DNA of 38,528 bases from Oscillospiraceae bacterium (lineage in GTDB: Bacteria > Bacillota > Clostridia > Oscillospirales > Ruminococcaceae). The DNA is taken from assembly GCA_022768245.1 (NCBI GenBank), contig JALEMR010000006.1, positions 1 to 38,528 of the forward strand, given 5' to 3'. Below the pieces are notes generated by a model. It saw only the letters and a list, made by a program, of their open reading frames with translations, was not told where the DNA came from and did no database searches. Shown here in pieces: positions 23,089-32,244 of the stretch. Made by a program: the position numbers and the translations under genes. The first letter of the stretch is position 1. Each line of letters begins with the position of its first letter.

Positions 23089-24036
23089 TCAAATAAGTCC
23101 AACGCTTTCGTCAATGCCCATCATAATATTCATGCACTGCACAGCCGCGCCGCTTGCACCCTTTCCCAGATTGTCAAGCTGCGAACAGAGCATTACATAG
23201 TCCTCGTTGCCGTAAACATATATCTGAAGCATATTAGTGCCCGAAAGCGTGTTGGAATACAGCGCAGTTTCCTCGGGAAGTCCTGCCGCACCGTATGGCA
23301 TCACCTTTACAAAGCGCTGTCCCTCGTAATGCTCGGAGAGCATCTCCCAGACGTTTTCCGCAGTGACCTTTTTCGCAAGCGTTCTGAGCAGAAACGGGAT
23401 ATTTACCACCATTCCGCTGTAAAACGAAGCAGTCATCGGAGCAAATACGGGAGGATAGGAAAGTCCCGAAACAGCCATCATCTCCTTGATGTGCTTGTGA
23501 GTCTTGCCCATGGCGTACTGTCTCGTGGAATCGAACTGCACATCGCGGTCAGGGTCCTCGTACTGTGCGATGAGCTTCTTTCCGCCGCCGCTGTAGCCCG
23601 ATATGGCATGGCATATCACAGGCTGGAAGGGTGCGCATATCCCCGACTTCACCATAGGGTACATGATAGCATTGAAGCCCGAAGCATAGCAGCCGGGTAC
23701 TGCCGTTCTCTTGGAATTTTCTATCTTCTCCCTGTGCTCCGCGGAAAGCTCGGGCAGACCGTAAGCCCAGCCCTCAGCCGTTCTGTGAGCGGTGGAAGCG
23801 TCTATTATCTTCACATGGTCGTTCTCCGCAAGTGCCACAGCTTCAACAGCCGCCGCGTCGGGCAGACAGAGAAACGTGTAATCGGAAGCGTTGATAAGAC
23901 GTCTTCGCTCGTCGGTGTCCTTGCGCTTGTCCTCGTCGATGTGAAGAAGCTCAATGTCGGGTCTGTTTTTGAAACGTTCAACTATCTTAAGACCGGTCGT
24001 ACCCTCCTGACCGTCGATAAAAACCTTTACTGCCAT
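23089..24036 (-). CDS. argC: N-acetyl-gamma-glutamyl-phosphate reductase, short type
   Basis: The 315-residue NADPH enzyme reduces N-acetylglutamyl phosphate to the semialdehyde. VFIDGQEGTTG near the N-terminus is the nucleotide site and VPGCYASGF carries the catalytic Cys116. Length and sequence match the type 2 (short) class. The start at 24036 is favoured by GAGAGGAA upstream. A longer in-frame ATG at 24075 overlaps the argH stop as ATGA but lacks a ribosome site. Together with the next genes it forms one continuous minus-strand series. Confidence 0.94.
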   Translation of the reverse strand: MAVKVFIDGQEGTTGLKIVERFKNRPDIELLHIDEDKRKDTDERRRLINASDYTFLCLPDAAAVEAVALAENDHVKIIDASTAHRTAEGWAYGLPELSAEHREKIENSKRTAVPGCYASGFNAIMYPMVKSGICAPFQPVICHAISGYSGGGKKLIAQYEDPDRDVQFDSTRQYAMGKTHKHIKEMMAVSGLSYPPVFAPMTASFYSGMVVNIPFLLRTLAKKVTAENVWEMLSEHYEGQRFVKVMPYGAAGLPEETALYSNTLSGTNMLQIYVYGNEDYVMLCSQLDNLGKGASGAAVQCMNIMMGIDESVGLI

Positions 24037-24071
24037 TTCTGATATTATTCCTCTCTGAATATTTCGGATGA

Positions 24072-25457
24072 TCATTCAAATACTCGCAGCTTAGCCTTAA
24101 GCTTTTCTATCTGCACCTGAACCGCCTCGGGAGCAGGTCCGCCGTCGGATTTTCTCTGCATAACGCAGGTATCGAGACTTATCGCCTCATACACGTCATT
24201 GTCGAAATCGGAGCAGAGCTTTTTGTATTCCTCAATGGGAAGCTCTTCAAGAGTAGTGCCTTTCTTGATGCAGAGCGCCACAAGCGTTCCTGTGATCTTG
24301 TATGCGTCGCGGAAGGGTCTTCCCTTCTTTACGAGATAATCCGCACAGTCGGTGGCGTTGATGAAGCCCTTAGCCGCAGCGGCTCTCATATTTTCCTTGT
24401 TGACCGTCATAGTGGACAGCATGGGGATAAATGTGGTGATACAAAGCTTTACGGTGTCAATTGCGTCGAAGATAGCCTCCTTGTCCTCCTGCATATCCTT
24501 ATTATATGCAAGAGGTATGCCCTTCATCATAGTGAGAAGAGTGGTCAGATCGCCGTAGACACGTCCCGTTTTTCCGCGGATAAGCTCGGTGATGTCGGGA
24601 TTTTTCTTCTGGGGCATTATGGACGAGCCTGTGGAGAACGCGTCGGAAAGCTCCACGAACTTGAACTCCCAGCTGCACCACATGATTATCTCCTCGGAGA
24701 ATCTTGAAAGATGAGCCATAAGTATGGACAGCGCAGAGCATATCTCAATGCAGAAATCGCGGTCAGAGACTCCGTCAAGGCTGTTGTATGTAATATCGGT
24801 GAAGCCCAGCTCCTCGCAGACCTGTTTTCTGTTGATGGGATAGGTAGTGCCCGCAAGAGCACCGCTTCCGAGGGGGAGATAGTTCATTCTCTCCTTTGCG
24901 TCGCGGATACGCTCCAAGTCGCGGTAAAGCATCTGCGCATACGCCATAAGATGATGTGCAAAAGTGACGGGCTGCGCACGCTGCAAATGAGTATATCCCG
25001 GCATTACGGTGTAGAGGTGTTCCTCCGCCATATTGATAATGGTCTCGGTCAGCTCAAACACCAGCTTTGATATCTCATCGCACTCGTCGCGGAGATACAT
25101 TCTTATATCGAGCGCCACCTGATCGTTTCTGCTTCGTGCGGTATGAAGTCTTTTGCCCGTATCGCCGAGACGGTCGGTAAGGACCTGCTCCACGAACATG
25201 TGGATATCCTCGGCATTGGGATCGAATCCGAGGGCTCCGCTGTCAAGGTCGGCAAGTATGCCCTGAAGTCCCTCTATTATCTTTTCGCTTTCGGACTTTT
25301 CGATGATACCGCAGTCCCCCAGCATTCTTGCATGCGCCATAGAGCCTCTGATATCCTGACGGTACATTCTCGCGTCAAAGGATATAGAGGAATTAAAATC
25401 GTTGACCTTAGGGTCAGCCTCGGAAGAAAATCTTCCTGCCCACATCATTTTAGCCAT
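24072..25457 (-). CDS. argH: Argininosuccinate lyase
   Basis: This 461-residue enzyme splits argininosuccinate into arginine and fumarate, the last step of the pathway. The fumarase-superfamily signature GSSIMPQKKNPD is at about 280-292, and TARSRNDQVALD and GYTHLQRAQP hold further catalytic residues. AGGAGA precedes the ATG. It follows the lipoprotein gene after 20 bases. A membrane of the delta-crystallin family, normal in length. Confidence 0.96.
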   Translation of the reverse strand: MAKMMWAGRFSSEADPKVNDFNSSISFDARMYRQDIRGSMAHARMLGDCGIIEKSESEKIIEGLQGILADLDSGALGFDPNAEDIHMFVEQVLTDRLGDTGKRLHTARSRNDQVALDIRMYLRDECDEISKLVFELTETIINMAEEHLYTVMPGYTHLQRAQPVTFAHHLMAYAQMLYRDLERIRDAKERMNYLPLGSGALAGTTYPINRKQVCEELGFTDITYNSLDGVSDRDFCIEICSALSILMAHLSRFSEEIIMWCSWEFKFVELSDAFSTGSSIMPQKKNPDITELIRGKTGRVYGDLTTLLTMMKGIPLAYNKDMQEDKEAIFDAIDTVKLCITTFIPMLSTMTVNKENMRAAAAKGFINATDCADYLVKKGRPFRDAYKITGTLVALCIKKGTTLEELPIEEYKKLCSDFDNDVYEAISLDTCVMQRKSDGGPAPEAVQVQIEKLKAKLRVFE

Positions 25458-25477
25458 ATTATTTTCTCCTGTCGATA

Positions 25478-26122
25478 TTATTCTTCGGTGCTTTCGGAAG
25501 CGGTTTCCTCGGAAGCCTCGGTCTCAGACTCTGCGCTTTCGGAAGCGGTCTCTCCGGAAGCTTCGGTCTCCGCACCTTCCGATTCAGCTTCGTCCGCGTC
25601 TATGGCAGGTGCATTGTTTATCAGCTCCTGCTGCTTTTCATAAAGAGCCTCGTCCTTATAGCTTACGCAGTAGCCTGTCGCGTCCTCAACGGAAAGCTTT
25701 GTATAGTTTGTAGAGCCCGAATTGTTGGACATAGTCATAGTATTTCCGTTTATCTCGATAAGAGCGCCCGTTTTCTCAAGGTCGCCGTTCTCCTCGCTGC
25801 CCGCCACATTTACCAGCATATTTCCGTCAAAATAGTAGGTAGATGTCTGCATTGCGCCGTCGCTGGGCACACCCATTTCAGTGTTCATAAAAACAAAGTG
25901 ATGATACACCTCGCCCGTGGAGGTGAACTCGTAAAAGCGCAGGCTTTTTCCGAAGGGATTGTCGGTATCGACCACGGGACCGCCCTCGTCCATCCACATT
26001 CCGACTATCTCTGTTTTGAGGTAGTCATACTCCGAATTGTCGCTGCCGCCGCAGCCGCACATCAATATAAGAACCAGCACAGCCGAAGCTGCCGCTGCGA
26101 TTATTTTCTTAAGTTTATTCAT
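25478..26122 (-). CDS. Predicted lipoprotein with acidic tandem-repeat tail
   Basis: The 214-residue protein begins with a lipoprotein signal peptide ending in LMCGCGG, with Cys24 as likely lipidation site. The middle part (about 30-170) is a compact extracellular domain of unknown family. The tail from about 178 is rich in Glu, Ser, Thr and Ala and contains a 15-residue tandem repeat (TEASGETASESAESE then TEASEETASESTEE), encoded by a 45-bp DNA repeat. AGGGAG precedes the ATG. It lies between argG and argH; a link to arginine is not evident. Confidence 0.75.
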   Translation of the reverse strand: MNKLKKIIAAAASAVLVLILMCGCGGSDNSEYDYLKTEIVGMWMDEGGPVVDTDNPFGKSLRFYEFTSTGEVYHHFVFMNTEMGVPSDGAMQTSTYYFDGNMLVNVAGSEENGDLEKTGALIEINGNTMTMSNNSGSTNYTKLSVEDATGYCVSYKDEALYEKQQELINNAPAIDADEAESEGAETEASGETASESAESETEASEETASESTEE

Positions 26123-26206
26123 AAAATAACTCCCTGTGATTTTGTTGTCTTGATTATTATATACGATTTTTTCACAATTATTTATACTGTCATTAAAACT
26201 GCATAA

Positions 26207-26228
26207 GGGGACAGCGGATACTGTCCCC
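26207..26228 (-). terminator. Hairpin after argG, weak terminator or processing site
   Basis: GGGGACAG and CTGTCCCC form a perfect 8-bp stem with a six-base loop. On the minus strand the following sequence has only short T-runs, so it may cause partial termination or protect the argG 3' end. A -10-like TATAAT follows before the lipoprotein gene. Confidence 0.55.
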
Positions 26229-26250
26229 CGATACAGCGTATAAAATGTAA

Positions 26251-27498
26251 TTACTTGTTTGCGTTTCTCTTTGCGTCGAGAGTAGCCTTTACCTTGATAG
26301 GAAGTCCGAACAGGTTGATAAAGCCTGCGGAATCAGCCTGATTGTAAACGTGATCCTCGTCAAAGGTAGCGACCTCTTCATCATACAGAGTGTAAGGAGA
26401 TGTAACGCCCGCATTGATGATATTGCCCTTGTAAAGCTTGAGCTTTACATCGCCTGTAACGGTCTCCTGTGTGGAGTCAACGAATGCGGACATAGCCTCT
26501 CTGAGCGGAGTATACCACTGACCGTCGTATACCAGCTCCGCAAATTCGATAGCAAGCTTCTGCTTGTAGTGATATGTAGCCTTGTCAAGAGTGATAGTCT
26601 CCAGCACCTCATGAGCGTGATAGAGGATAGTTCCGCCGGGTGTTTCGTAAACGCCTCTGGACTTCATGCCCACAAGACGGTTCTCAACGAGGTCTGCGAT
26701 ACCGATGCCGTTTCTTCCGCCCAGCTCGTTGAGCTTTTCGATAAGAGCCACGCCGTCCATCTCAACGCCGTCAACAGCAGTGGGGATACCCTTTTCAAAG
26801 TGGATAGTAACATACTCGGGCTTGTCGGGAGCCTGTTCGGGGGAAACTCCCAGTTCAAGGAATCCGGGCTTGTTGTAAAGAGGTTCGTTAGCGGGATCCT
26901 CAAGGTCCATGCCCTCGTGGGAGATGTGCCAGAGGTTCTTGTCCTTGGAGTAGTTGGTCTCTCTGGATATCTTAAGGGGAATATTGTGAGCCTCTGCGTA
27001 GTCTATCTCCTCATCTCTGGAAACGATGTCCCATTCTCTCCAGGGAGCGATTATCTCCATTTCGGGAGCGAAAGCCTTGATAGTGAGCTCAAATCTGACC
27101 TGATCGTTGCCCTTGCCTGTGCAGCCGTGGCAGATAGCGTCAGCGCCTTCCTTCTTGGCGATCTCAACTATTCTCTTTGCGATGATAGGACGTGCAAAGG
27201 AAGTACCGAGAAGATATCTGTTCTCGTAAACAGCCTGTGCCTTAACGGTGGGGAATACGAATTCCTCAACGAATTCCTTGCGGAGATCCTCGATATAGAG
27301 CTTGGAAGCGCCCGTCTTGATAGCCTTTTCCTCCAGACCGTCAAGCTCGGTGCCCTGTCCCACGTCGCCCGAAACGGCGATGACCTCGCAGTTATTGTAG
27401 TTTTCCTTTAACCACGGAATGATGATAGAAGTATCGAGTCCGCCGGAATATGCGAGAACTACCTTTTTAATATCCTTTTTTCTTGTGACCTTATTCAT
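26251..27498 (-). CDS. argG: Argininosuccinate synthase
   Basis: The 415-residue enzyme joins citrulline and aspartate with ATP. The PP-loop [12 protein letters not shown] is at 13-24; [23 protein letters not shown] and [13 protein letters not shown] are typical. The start at 27498 is chosen because GGGAGGAT lies six bases upstream; an ATG at 27555 would place the start inside the promoter. It is the first gene of the minus-strand arginine series and has a near-consensus promoter. Codon bias suggests good expression. Confidence 0.96.
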   Translation of the reverse strand: MNKVTRKKDIKKVVLAYSGGLDTSIIIPWLKENYNNCEVIAVSGDVGQGTELDGLEEKAIKTGASKLYIEDLRKEFVEEFVFPTVKAQAVYENRYLLGTSFARPIIAKRIVEIAKKEGADAICHGCTGKGNDQVRFELTIKAFAPEMEIIAPWREWDIVSRDEEIDYAEAHNIPLKISRETNYSKDKNLWHISHEGMDLEDPANEPLYNKPGFLELGVSPEQAPDKPEYVTIHFEKGIPTAVDGVEMDGVALIEKLNELGGRNGIGIADLVENRLVGMKSRGVYETPGGTILYHAHEVLETITLDKATYHYKQKLAIEFAELVYDGQWYTPLREAMSAFVDSTQETVTGDVKLKLYKGNIINAGVTSPYTLYDEEVATFDEDHVYNQADSAGFINLFGLPIKVKATLDAKRNANK

Positions 27499-27562
27499 TA
27501 TAATATCCTCCCTGAACGAGAAATAGATTATTTTCGGAAGCTGTTTCCGTAACACACTTATT

Positions 27563-27590
27563 ATTATACACTCTTTTCCGCAAATGTCAA
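27563..27590 (-). promoter_or_regulatory. Sigma-A promoter of argG and the arginine cluster
   Basis: On the minus strand, consensus TTGACA (27585-27590) and TATAAT (27563-27568) are separated by 16 bases. The leader carries a CGGAA/TTCCG hairpin (27535-27549). Confidence 0.88.
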
Positions 27591-27593
27591 GAG

Positions 27594-27697
27594 GATTTGC
27601 ATAAAATTCCTTAATTTTCGCCTTTTATTCACATTTTCAATGTATATTATCCATTTTATGCGGTATAAAAGGCATGATATACAAAAATCAATGTATA
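27594..27697. promoter_or_regulatory. Candidate ArgR/AhrC-type control region between argG and the ABC transporter
   Basis: Just upstream of the argG -35 box, the minus strand has GGAATTTTATGCA (near 27594-27612) and TGAATAAAA (27623-27631), each resembling part of an ARG box (TGAATWWWWATTCA). Further up, TCAATGTATA occurs twice as a direct repeat, at 27637-27646 and 27688-27697, 51 bp apart. These are imperfect matches; control by an arginine repressor is an inference from position. Confidence 0.35.
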
Positions 27698-27800
27698 AAT
27701 TACAGGTATGCCCCCGCCGTCGGGATAACAGCGGACAGTTTATCACAAAATGTACATCGTGCAGAAACACTTCATACACATAATGCCGTTCACAATATGG

Positions 27801-27806
27801 TATAAT
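27801..27806 (+). promoter_or_regulatory. Extended -10 box of the ABC transporter promoter
   Basis: TATAAT at 27801-27806 is preceded by TGG, giving an extended -10 element. The -35 region (ACATAA at 17 bases) is poor. The start codon lies 36 bases downstream. Confidence 0.6.
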
Positions 27807-27842
27807 TACAAAAGCTATAATGAAAGGACGGCTGCATGATAT

Positions 27843-29348
27843 ATGAAAAAATGGCTGAAAATATTGGCGGCAGCGACTGTTGCGGCGGCTGTCGCCGTCA
27901 CTTCCGCGATAGGGTGCTTCGCGTCGGAGGAGGACGACGTATTCATCGTCGGATTCGACGCAGAATTCCCTCCCTACGGCTACAAGGACGATAACGGCGA
28001 ATATGTGGGCTTCGATCTCGATCTGGCGGAGGAAGTATGCCAGCGAAACGGCTGGATACTCAAAAAACAGCCTATCGAGTGGAACTCCAAGGATATGGAG
28101 CTGAATTCGGGCTCTATCGACTGTATATGGAACGGCTTCACCATGAACGGCAGAGAGGACAAGTACACCTGGAGCACGCCCTACGTAGACAATTCGCAGG
28201 TAGTCATCGTCCGCAGCGATTCGGACGTGACCGAGCTTTCACAGCTTGCGGGGAAGATAGTTGCCGTACAGTCGGACAGCTCCGCTCTGGCAGCCCTGAC
28301 CTCCGACGACGCCACCGAGGAAAACAAAGCCCTCTGCGCTTCCTTTAAGGAGCTCCAGCAGGTGGGCGACTACAACAGCGCATTTCTGAATCTGGAATCG
28401 GGCGCGGTGGACGCTATCTGCATGGACATAGGCGTGGCAAATTATGAGATAGACTCACGGGGCGGCGGATATGCCGTCCTCGAAGAGCGGCTGTCCTCGG
28501 AGCAGTATGCCATAGGATTTCGTCTCGGCAACACCGGGCTTCGTGACAAGGTGCAGACCGCGCTGCTGGAAATGCTTGCCGACGGCACGTTTTACGACAT
28601 CGCCGAAAAATGGGGACTGGAAGAGAGCGTTTGTCTCAGCGCCGACGATACCTACATCGACGCAGACGAGACAGCTGCGGAAAAGGACAGCTTCTTCGCC
28701 CGTCTCGGCGACATATCCATGCAGCTAATAAAAGGTCTTCTCACATCGCTGTCCATATTCTTCCTGACGCTGCTGTTTTCGATGCCGCTGGGACTTCTCA
28801 TCTGCTTCGGCAGAATGAGCAGGTTTGCTCCCTTACGAGGACTTGTCAAGCTATACATATCCATAATGAGAGGCACGCCGCTGATGCTGCAGCTGCTGGT
28901 GGTATTCTTCGGACCGTACTACCTGTTCGGAGTACAGCTCACCTCGGATTATCGTTTTTACGCAGTCATCATAGGCTTCTCGCTGAACTACGCCGCATAC
29001 TTCGCGGAGATATACCGCAGCGGCATCCAGGCGGTGCCCAAGGGACAGTACGAGGCTTCGGCGATACTGGGCTACAGCAAGTCCCAGACCTTCTTCCGGA
29101 TAGTGTTCCCCCAGATGGTGAAGAATATAATCCCCTCGGTCACAAACGAGGTCATCACCCTTGTAAAGGACACCTCGCTGGCATTTGCTCTTTCCTGCAC
29201 GGAAATGTTCACCCTCGCAAAGCAGATCTCCGCAGCGCAGACGACTATCATGCCGCTGTTCGTGGCAGGAGTATTCTACTACATATTCAACTTCATCGTT
29301 GCTTTCGTCATGGAAAGGATCGAGAAGAAGCTCAACTACTACGCTTAA
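27843..29348 (+). CDS. Amino-acid ABC transporter, fused substrate-binding protein and permease
   Basis: This 501-residue protein joins two parts usually made separately. Residues 1-28 are a signal peptide, 30-260 a family 3 solute-binding domain (VGFDAEFPPYGYKD, GFDLDLAEEV, IDCIWNGFT), and about 290-495 a HisM/GlnP-type permease. The loop that contacts the ATPase, EASAILGYSKSQTFFRIVFPQ, is at 404-424. It should import a polar amino acid such as glutamine, arginine or cystine; the sequence does not decide which. AAAGGACGG lies upstream of the ATG. The divergent position beside argG suggests, but does not prove, an arginine link. Confidence 0.9.
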   Translation: MKKWLKILAAATVAAAVAVTSAIGCFASEEDDVFIVGFDAEFPPYGYKDDNGEYVGFDLDLAEEVCQRNGWILKKQPIEWNSKDMELNSGSIDCIWNGFTMNGREDKYTWSTPYVDNSQVVIVRSDSDVTELSQLAGKIVAVQSDSSALAALTSDDATEENKALCASFKELQQVGDYNSAFLNLESGAVDAICMDIGVANYEIDSRGGGYAVLEERLSSEQYAIGFRLGNTGLRDKVQTALLEMLADGTFYDIAEKWGLEESVCLSADDTYIDADETAAEKDSFFARLGDISMQLIKGLLTSLSIFFLTLLFSMPLGLLICFGRMSRFAPLRGLVKLYISIMRGTPLMLQLLVVFFGPYYLFGVQLTSDYRFYAVIIGFSLNYAAYFAEIYRSGIQAVPKGQYEASAILGYSKSQTFFRIVFPQMVKNIIPSVTNEVITLVKDTSLAFALSCTEMFTLAKQISAAQTTIMPLFVAGVFYYIFNFIVAFVMERIEKKLNYYA

Positions 29349-29360
29349 GGAGGCTGCATC

Positions 29361-30137
29361 ATGGATCTGCTTGAAGTAAAAAATATCAGAAAAAGCTTCG
29401 GAGAGCTTGAAGTGTTAAAGGATATAAGCATGACCGTTGCCGAGAATGAGGTCATTTCGATACTCGGGCCCAGCGGCTCGGGAAAATCCACCTTCCTGCG
29501 CTGTATCTCCATGCTGGAGACGGTGGACGGCGGCAGCATAGCCTACTGCGGCGAGGAAGCCGTCGCCGAAAAGGACGGCAGGGCTGTATATGCCGACAAG
29601 AAAACGCTGGAGCATATCAAGAGCAGTTTCAGCCTTGTGTTTCAGAATTTCAATCTGTTCCCCCACTATTCGGTGCTGAAAAACATCACCGACGCGCCGA
29701 TACACGTTCGGAAAAAGGACAAGGCGGCAGCCGAAAAGGAAGCCCGCGCTCTCCTTGAAAAGATGGGGCTTGCCGACAAGGCTGATTATTATCCCCATCA
29801 GCTTTCGGGCGGTCAGCAGCAGAGAATAGCCATTGCCCGCGCTCTTGCCATGGAGCCTAAGATGATATTCTTCGATGAGCCCACCTCAGCCCTTGACCCC
29901 GAGCTCACCGCAGAAATATTAAAGGTGCTCAAAGAGCTTGCCGCCGAGAAGATGACCATGGTGATAGTCACCCACGAGATAGACTTCGCGAGAAGCGTTT
30001 CGGACAGAGTGGTATTCATGGACGGCGGAGTTATCGTTGAACAGGGAAAGCCCGCAGACGTCATCGACAACCCCTCCAACGAAAGAACAAAGGCATTCCT
30101 CAGAAAAATGCAGTCCGAGGATAACGATAAAAGATAA
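29361..30137 (+). CDS. Amino-acid ABC transporter ATP-binding protein (GlnQ/HisP-like)
   Basis: This 258-residue ATPase powers the transporter encoded directly upstream. Walker A GPSGSGKST is at 36-44, the signature LSGGQQQR at 148-155 and Walker B MIFFDE at 168-173, with the switch histidine in VTHEIDF. AAGGAGG stands before the ATG, 12 bases after the permease stop, so the two form one operon. A loop of about 20 residues (63-83) with EEAVAEKDGRAVYADKK is longer than in the closest relatives but common in this subfamily. A strong terminator follows. Confidence 0.94.
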   Translation: MDLLEVKNIRKSFGELEVLKDISMTVAENEVISILGPSGSGKSTFLRCISMLETVDGGSIAYCGEEAVAEKDGRAVYADKKTLEHIKSSFSLVFQNFNLFPHYSVLKNITDAPIHVRKKDKAAAEKEARALLEKMGLADKADYYPHQLSGGQQQRIAIARALAMEPKMIFFDEPTSALDPELTAEILKVLKELAAEKMTMVIVTHEIDFARSVSDRVVFMDGGVIVEQGKPADVIDNPSNERTKAFLRKMQSEDNDKR

Positions 30138-30141
30138 TACG

Positions 30142-30182
30142 GTCCTCATCGGAGAAAAGCTTTCCTCCGATGAGGACTTTTT
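30142..30182 (+). terminator. Terminator of the ABC transporter operon
   Basis: GTCCTCATCGGAG pairs perfectly with CTCCGATGAGGAC over 13 bp and is followed by five T residues. Confidence 0.95.
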
Positions 30183-30234
30183 CTGCACATTTTATCCTCA
30201 AAATCCATATTTTAAAAAAATTATTATTTTTCTA

Positions 30235-30263
30235 TTTACAAATGCGAAAAAATATGATATAAT
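30235..30263 (+). promoter_or_regulatory. Sigma-A promoter of the CobU-like and pilT genes
   Basis: TTTACA (30235-30240) and TATAAT (30258-30263) are 17 bases apart, with a TGA extension. The 17-nt core TGCGAAAAAATATGATA (30243-30259) is identical to one in the promoter at 36349-36377. The leader has a GCCGT/ACGGC hairpin (30321-30335). Confidence 0.82.
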
Positions 30264-30361
30264 AAAAATACATATATTGTGCGCTTTTTTACGGGCGCTT
30301 TCGTCAGAATCAATATGAACGCCGTATCAGACGGCATATCGTGTGAAAGGAATGATCCTAA

Positions 30362-30907
30362 ATGTCAAAAACAATCCTCGTTACAGGCGGCGCGGCAAGC
30401 GGCAAGTCCAGATGGGCGGCTTCTTATCTTTCGGCGTGCGACTATGTGCTCTATCTCTGCGTGGCAGACGAGCTCGACGCCGATACCAAGGGACGCATTG
30501 AATTCGGCAACAAGCAGAACTTCGTTGAATGGGACATAAAACCGGGCGTAAAGAAAGATCCTTCGGAGCTTATAACCGACCATAAATTCGTTATTTTCGA
30601 CAATCTGGCGGCATATACCTCCGCTGTGATGAAGGATATGTGCTCCGATATCGCTTCCATGAACGAGGAGACCAAAAAGGCTGTGGAGAAAAAGGTCATC
30701 TCCGATGTTACCGAGATGTACGACAAGATCATGGTCGTTGACGGCAATATGATAACCATTACTCTCGAAACGGGCTTCTCCGTAACTCCCGACAACAGGG
30801 AGCAGGCTGTGTTCAGAGAGATACTCGGCAATATCAATCAGCGTATCGCAAATATGTCCAACGAAGTATATCTGTCCGCAAGCGGCATACAGTTCAAGAT
30901 CAAGTAA
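30362..30907 (+). CDS. CobU-like P-loop protein, catalytic histidine not apparent
   Basis: The 181-residue protein resembles the adenosylcobinamide kinase/guanylyltransferase family. The P-loop GGAASGKSR is at 9-17 and the C-terminal LETGFSVTPDNREQ, ILGNINQRIA and NEVYLSASGI match the CobU core in order. The segment that in CobU holds the RHRxxR histidine, used for the GMP intermediate, here reads RIEFGNKQNF, without histidine. No other cobalamin genes are nearby. GAAAGGAAT precedes the ATG. pilT follows after 17 bases. A changed role is likely; true cobinamide kinase activity cannot be excluded. Confidence 0.75.
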   Translation: MSKTILVTGGAASGKSRWAASYLSACDYVLYLCVADELDADTKGRIEFGNKQNFVEWDIKPGVKKDPSELITDHKFVIFDNLAAYTSAVMKDMCSDIASMNEETKKAVEKKVISDVTEMYDKIMVVDGNMITITLETGFSVTPDNREQAVFREILGNINQRIANMSNEVYLSASGIQFKIK

Positions 30908-30924
30908 GGAAAGGAGCCGAAATC

Positions 30925-31989
30925 ATGACCTTTGAAGAATTTATCCTTGAAGCAAGAGATATGGGCGCGTCGGATATCTATCTGACGGTAGGCGCTCCCA
31001 CAGTTGTAAGAGTAAACGGCGAGCTGCAGAACTTTAAGGAGCTTTCCGACGTGGTAGTCAACCGCACCATTCTTTCCATTCTGACCGCAGAACAGGAACA
31101 GCTTCTCACCACGGGCAACGATATCGACTTCAGCTTCGAGCTTGAAAGCGGAGTCCGTCAGCGTGTGAACGTGTTCAGACAGAGCGGAAAGCTTGCCTGC
31201 TGCATAAGACTCCTCAACGATAAGATCCCTTCTCTCGAAGATCTGAAAATGCCTCCCATACTCACGGAGCTTGCCTCCAAGAAGAGAGGACTTATCCTTG
31301 TTACGGGACCCACAGGCTCGGGTAAATCCACCACCCTTTCCTCTATCGTAGATTACATAAACAAGCACCGTGCCTGCCATATCATCACTATCGAAGACCC
31401 TATCGAGTACAGATATACTCAGGCTAAGGCTACCATTCATCAGCGTGAGGTGGGCAAGGACGTCGCTACCTTCAGCGACGCGCTGAGAAGCGCTCTCCGT
31501 GAGGACCCCGACGTTATCCTCGTTGGAGAGATGCGCGACTATGAGACAATTTCTCTGGCAATGACTGCCGCAGAAACGGGACATCTCGTTCTCGGCACGC
31601 TCCATACATCGAGCGCGGTACAGACTATCGACCGTATCATCGACGCATGCCCTCCCCATGCACAGGAGCAGGCACGCGCTCAGCTTGCAAACATGTTCCA
31701 GGGCGTGGTATCCCAGACTCTGGTGCCCACCGCAGACCGCAAGGGCCGTGTTGCCGCTCTTGAGATACTCATCGGAACCGACGCGGTAAAGAGCCAGATA
31801 CGCTCCAACAAGATACCTCAGATGGAATCGTCCATGCAGTCAGGCGCCCGTCAGGGAATGTGCACCCTCCACGACCACCTTCTCAGACTGTATAACAGAG
31901 GCGTTATCGCTTCGGACGTGGCACTGGAATACGCTCCCAACAGAACTGAAATGGAAAAGGCACTGGCAAATACAGTATCCGGATTTTAA
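30925..31989 (+). CDS. pilT: Type IV pilus retraction ATPase PilT
   Basis: This 354-residue hexameric ATPase pulls pilus subunits back into the membrane and drives twitching or adhesion. Walker A GPTGSGKST is at 128-136, the Asp box ITIEDPIEYRY around 154-164, Walker B DPDVILVGEMRD at 194-205 and the His box LVLGTLHTSSAVQTIDR at 221-237. The C-terminal retraction motif corresponds to AVKSQIRSNK, a variant of AIRNLIRE. Length and domains are complete. GGAAAGGAG precedes the ATG. No other pilus genes are in the window, so the rest of the machine must be elsewhere. Confidence 0.95.
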   Translation: MTFEEFILEARDMGASDIYLTVGAPTVVRVNGELQNFKELSDVVVNRTILSILTAEQEQLLTTGNDIDFSFELESGVRQRVNVFRQSGKLACCIRLLNDKIPSLEDLKMPPILTELASKKRGLILVTGPTGSGKSTTLSSIVDYINKHRACHIITIEDPIEYRYTQAKATIHQREVGKDVATFSDALRSALREDPDVILVGEMRDYETISLAMTAAETGHLVLGTLHTSSAVQTIDRIIDACPPHAQEQARAQLANMFQGVVSQTLVPTADRKGRVAALEILIGTDAVKSQIRSNKIPQMESSMQSGARQGMCTLHDHLLRLYNRGVIASDVALEYAPNRTEMEKALANTVSGF

Positions 31990-32005
31990 AATCAGCTGAA
32001 ATGTC

Positions 32006-32039
32006 AAGGCAGGAGACCGTCGGCTCTCCTGCCTTTTTT
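32006..32039 (+). terminator. Terminator after pilT
   Basis: AAGGCAGGAGA pairs with TCTCCTGCCTT around CCGTCGGC and ends in six T residues. Confidence 0.93.
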
Positions 32040-32180
32040 GTGTTTTCCGACCGCCTTTGTTCCTATTCACAAAACGTTCGCAATTTGTAAATGGCGAAAA
32101 CGTTTAATTCTCAAATATGTATAAAGCAGCACAGCAAAATTGTAAAAATGGGAGAAAATAATCAATTTGTATGAAAACAG

Positions 32181-32209
32181 TTGAAAAAATCTTTTTGTTA
32201 TGGTACAAT
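32181..32209 (+). promoter_or_regulatory. Sigma-A promoter of the GGDEF/EAL gene
   Basis: TTGAAA (32181-32186) and TACAAT (32204-32209) are 17 bases apart; TGG before the -10 box makes it extended. Confidence 0.78.
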
Positions 32210-32244
32210 ATAACTATAAAATGTTCGGAAAGTGAGGCTTGTTT

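Noticed and set aside
26350..27411. 353-codon plus-strand frame over argG
   Set aside because: Antisense shadow of argG with unnatural composition.
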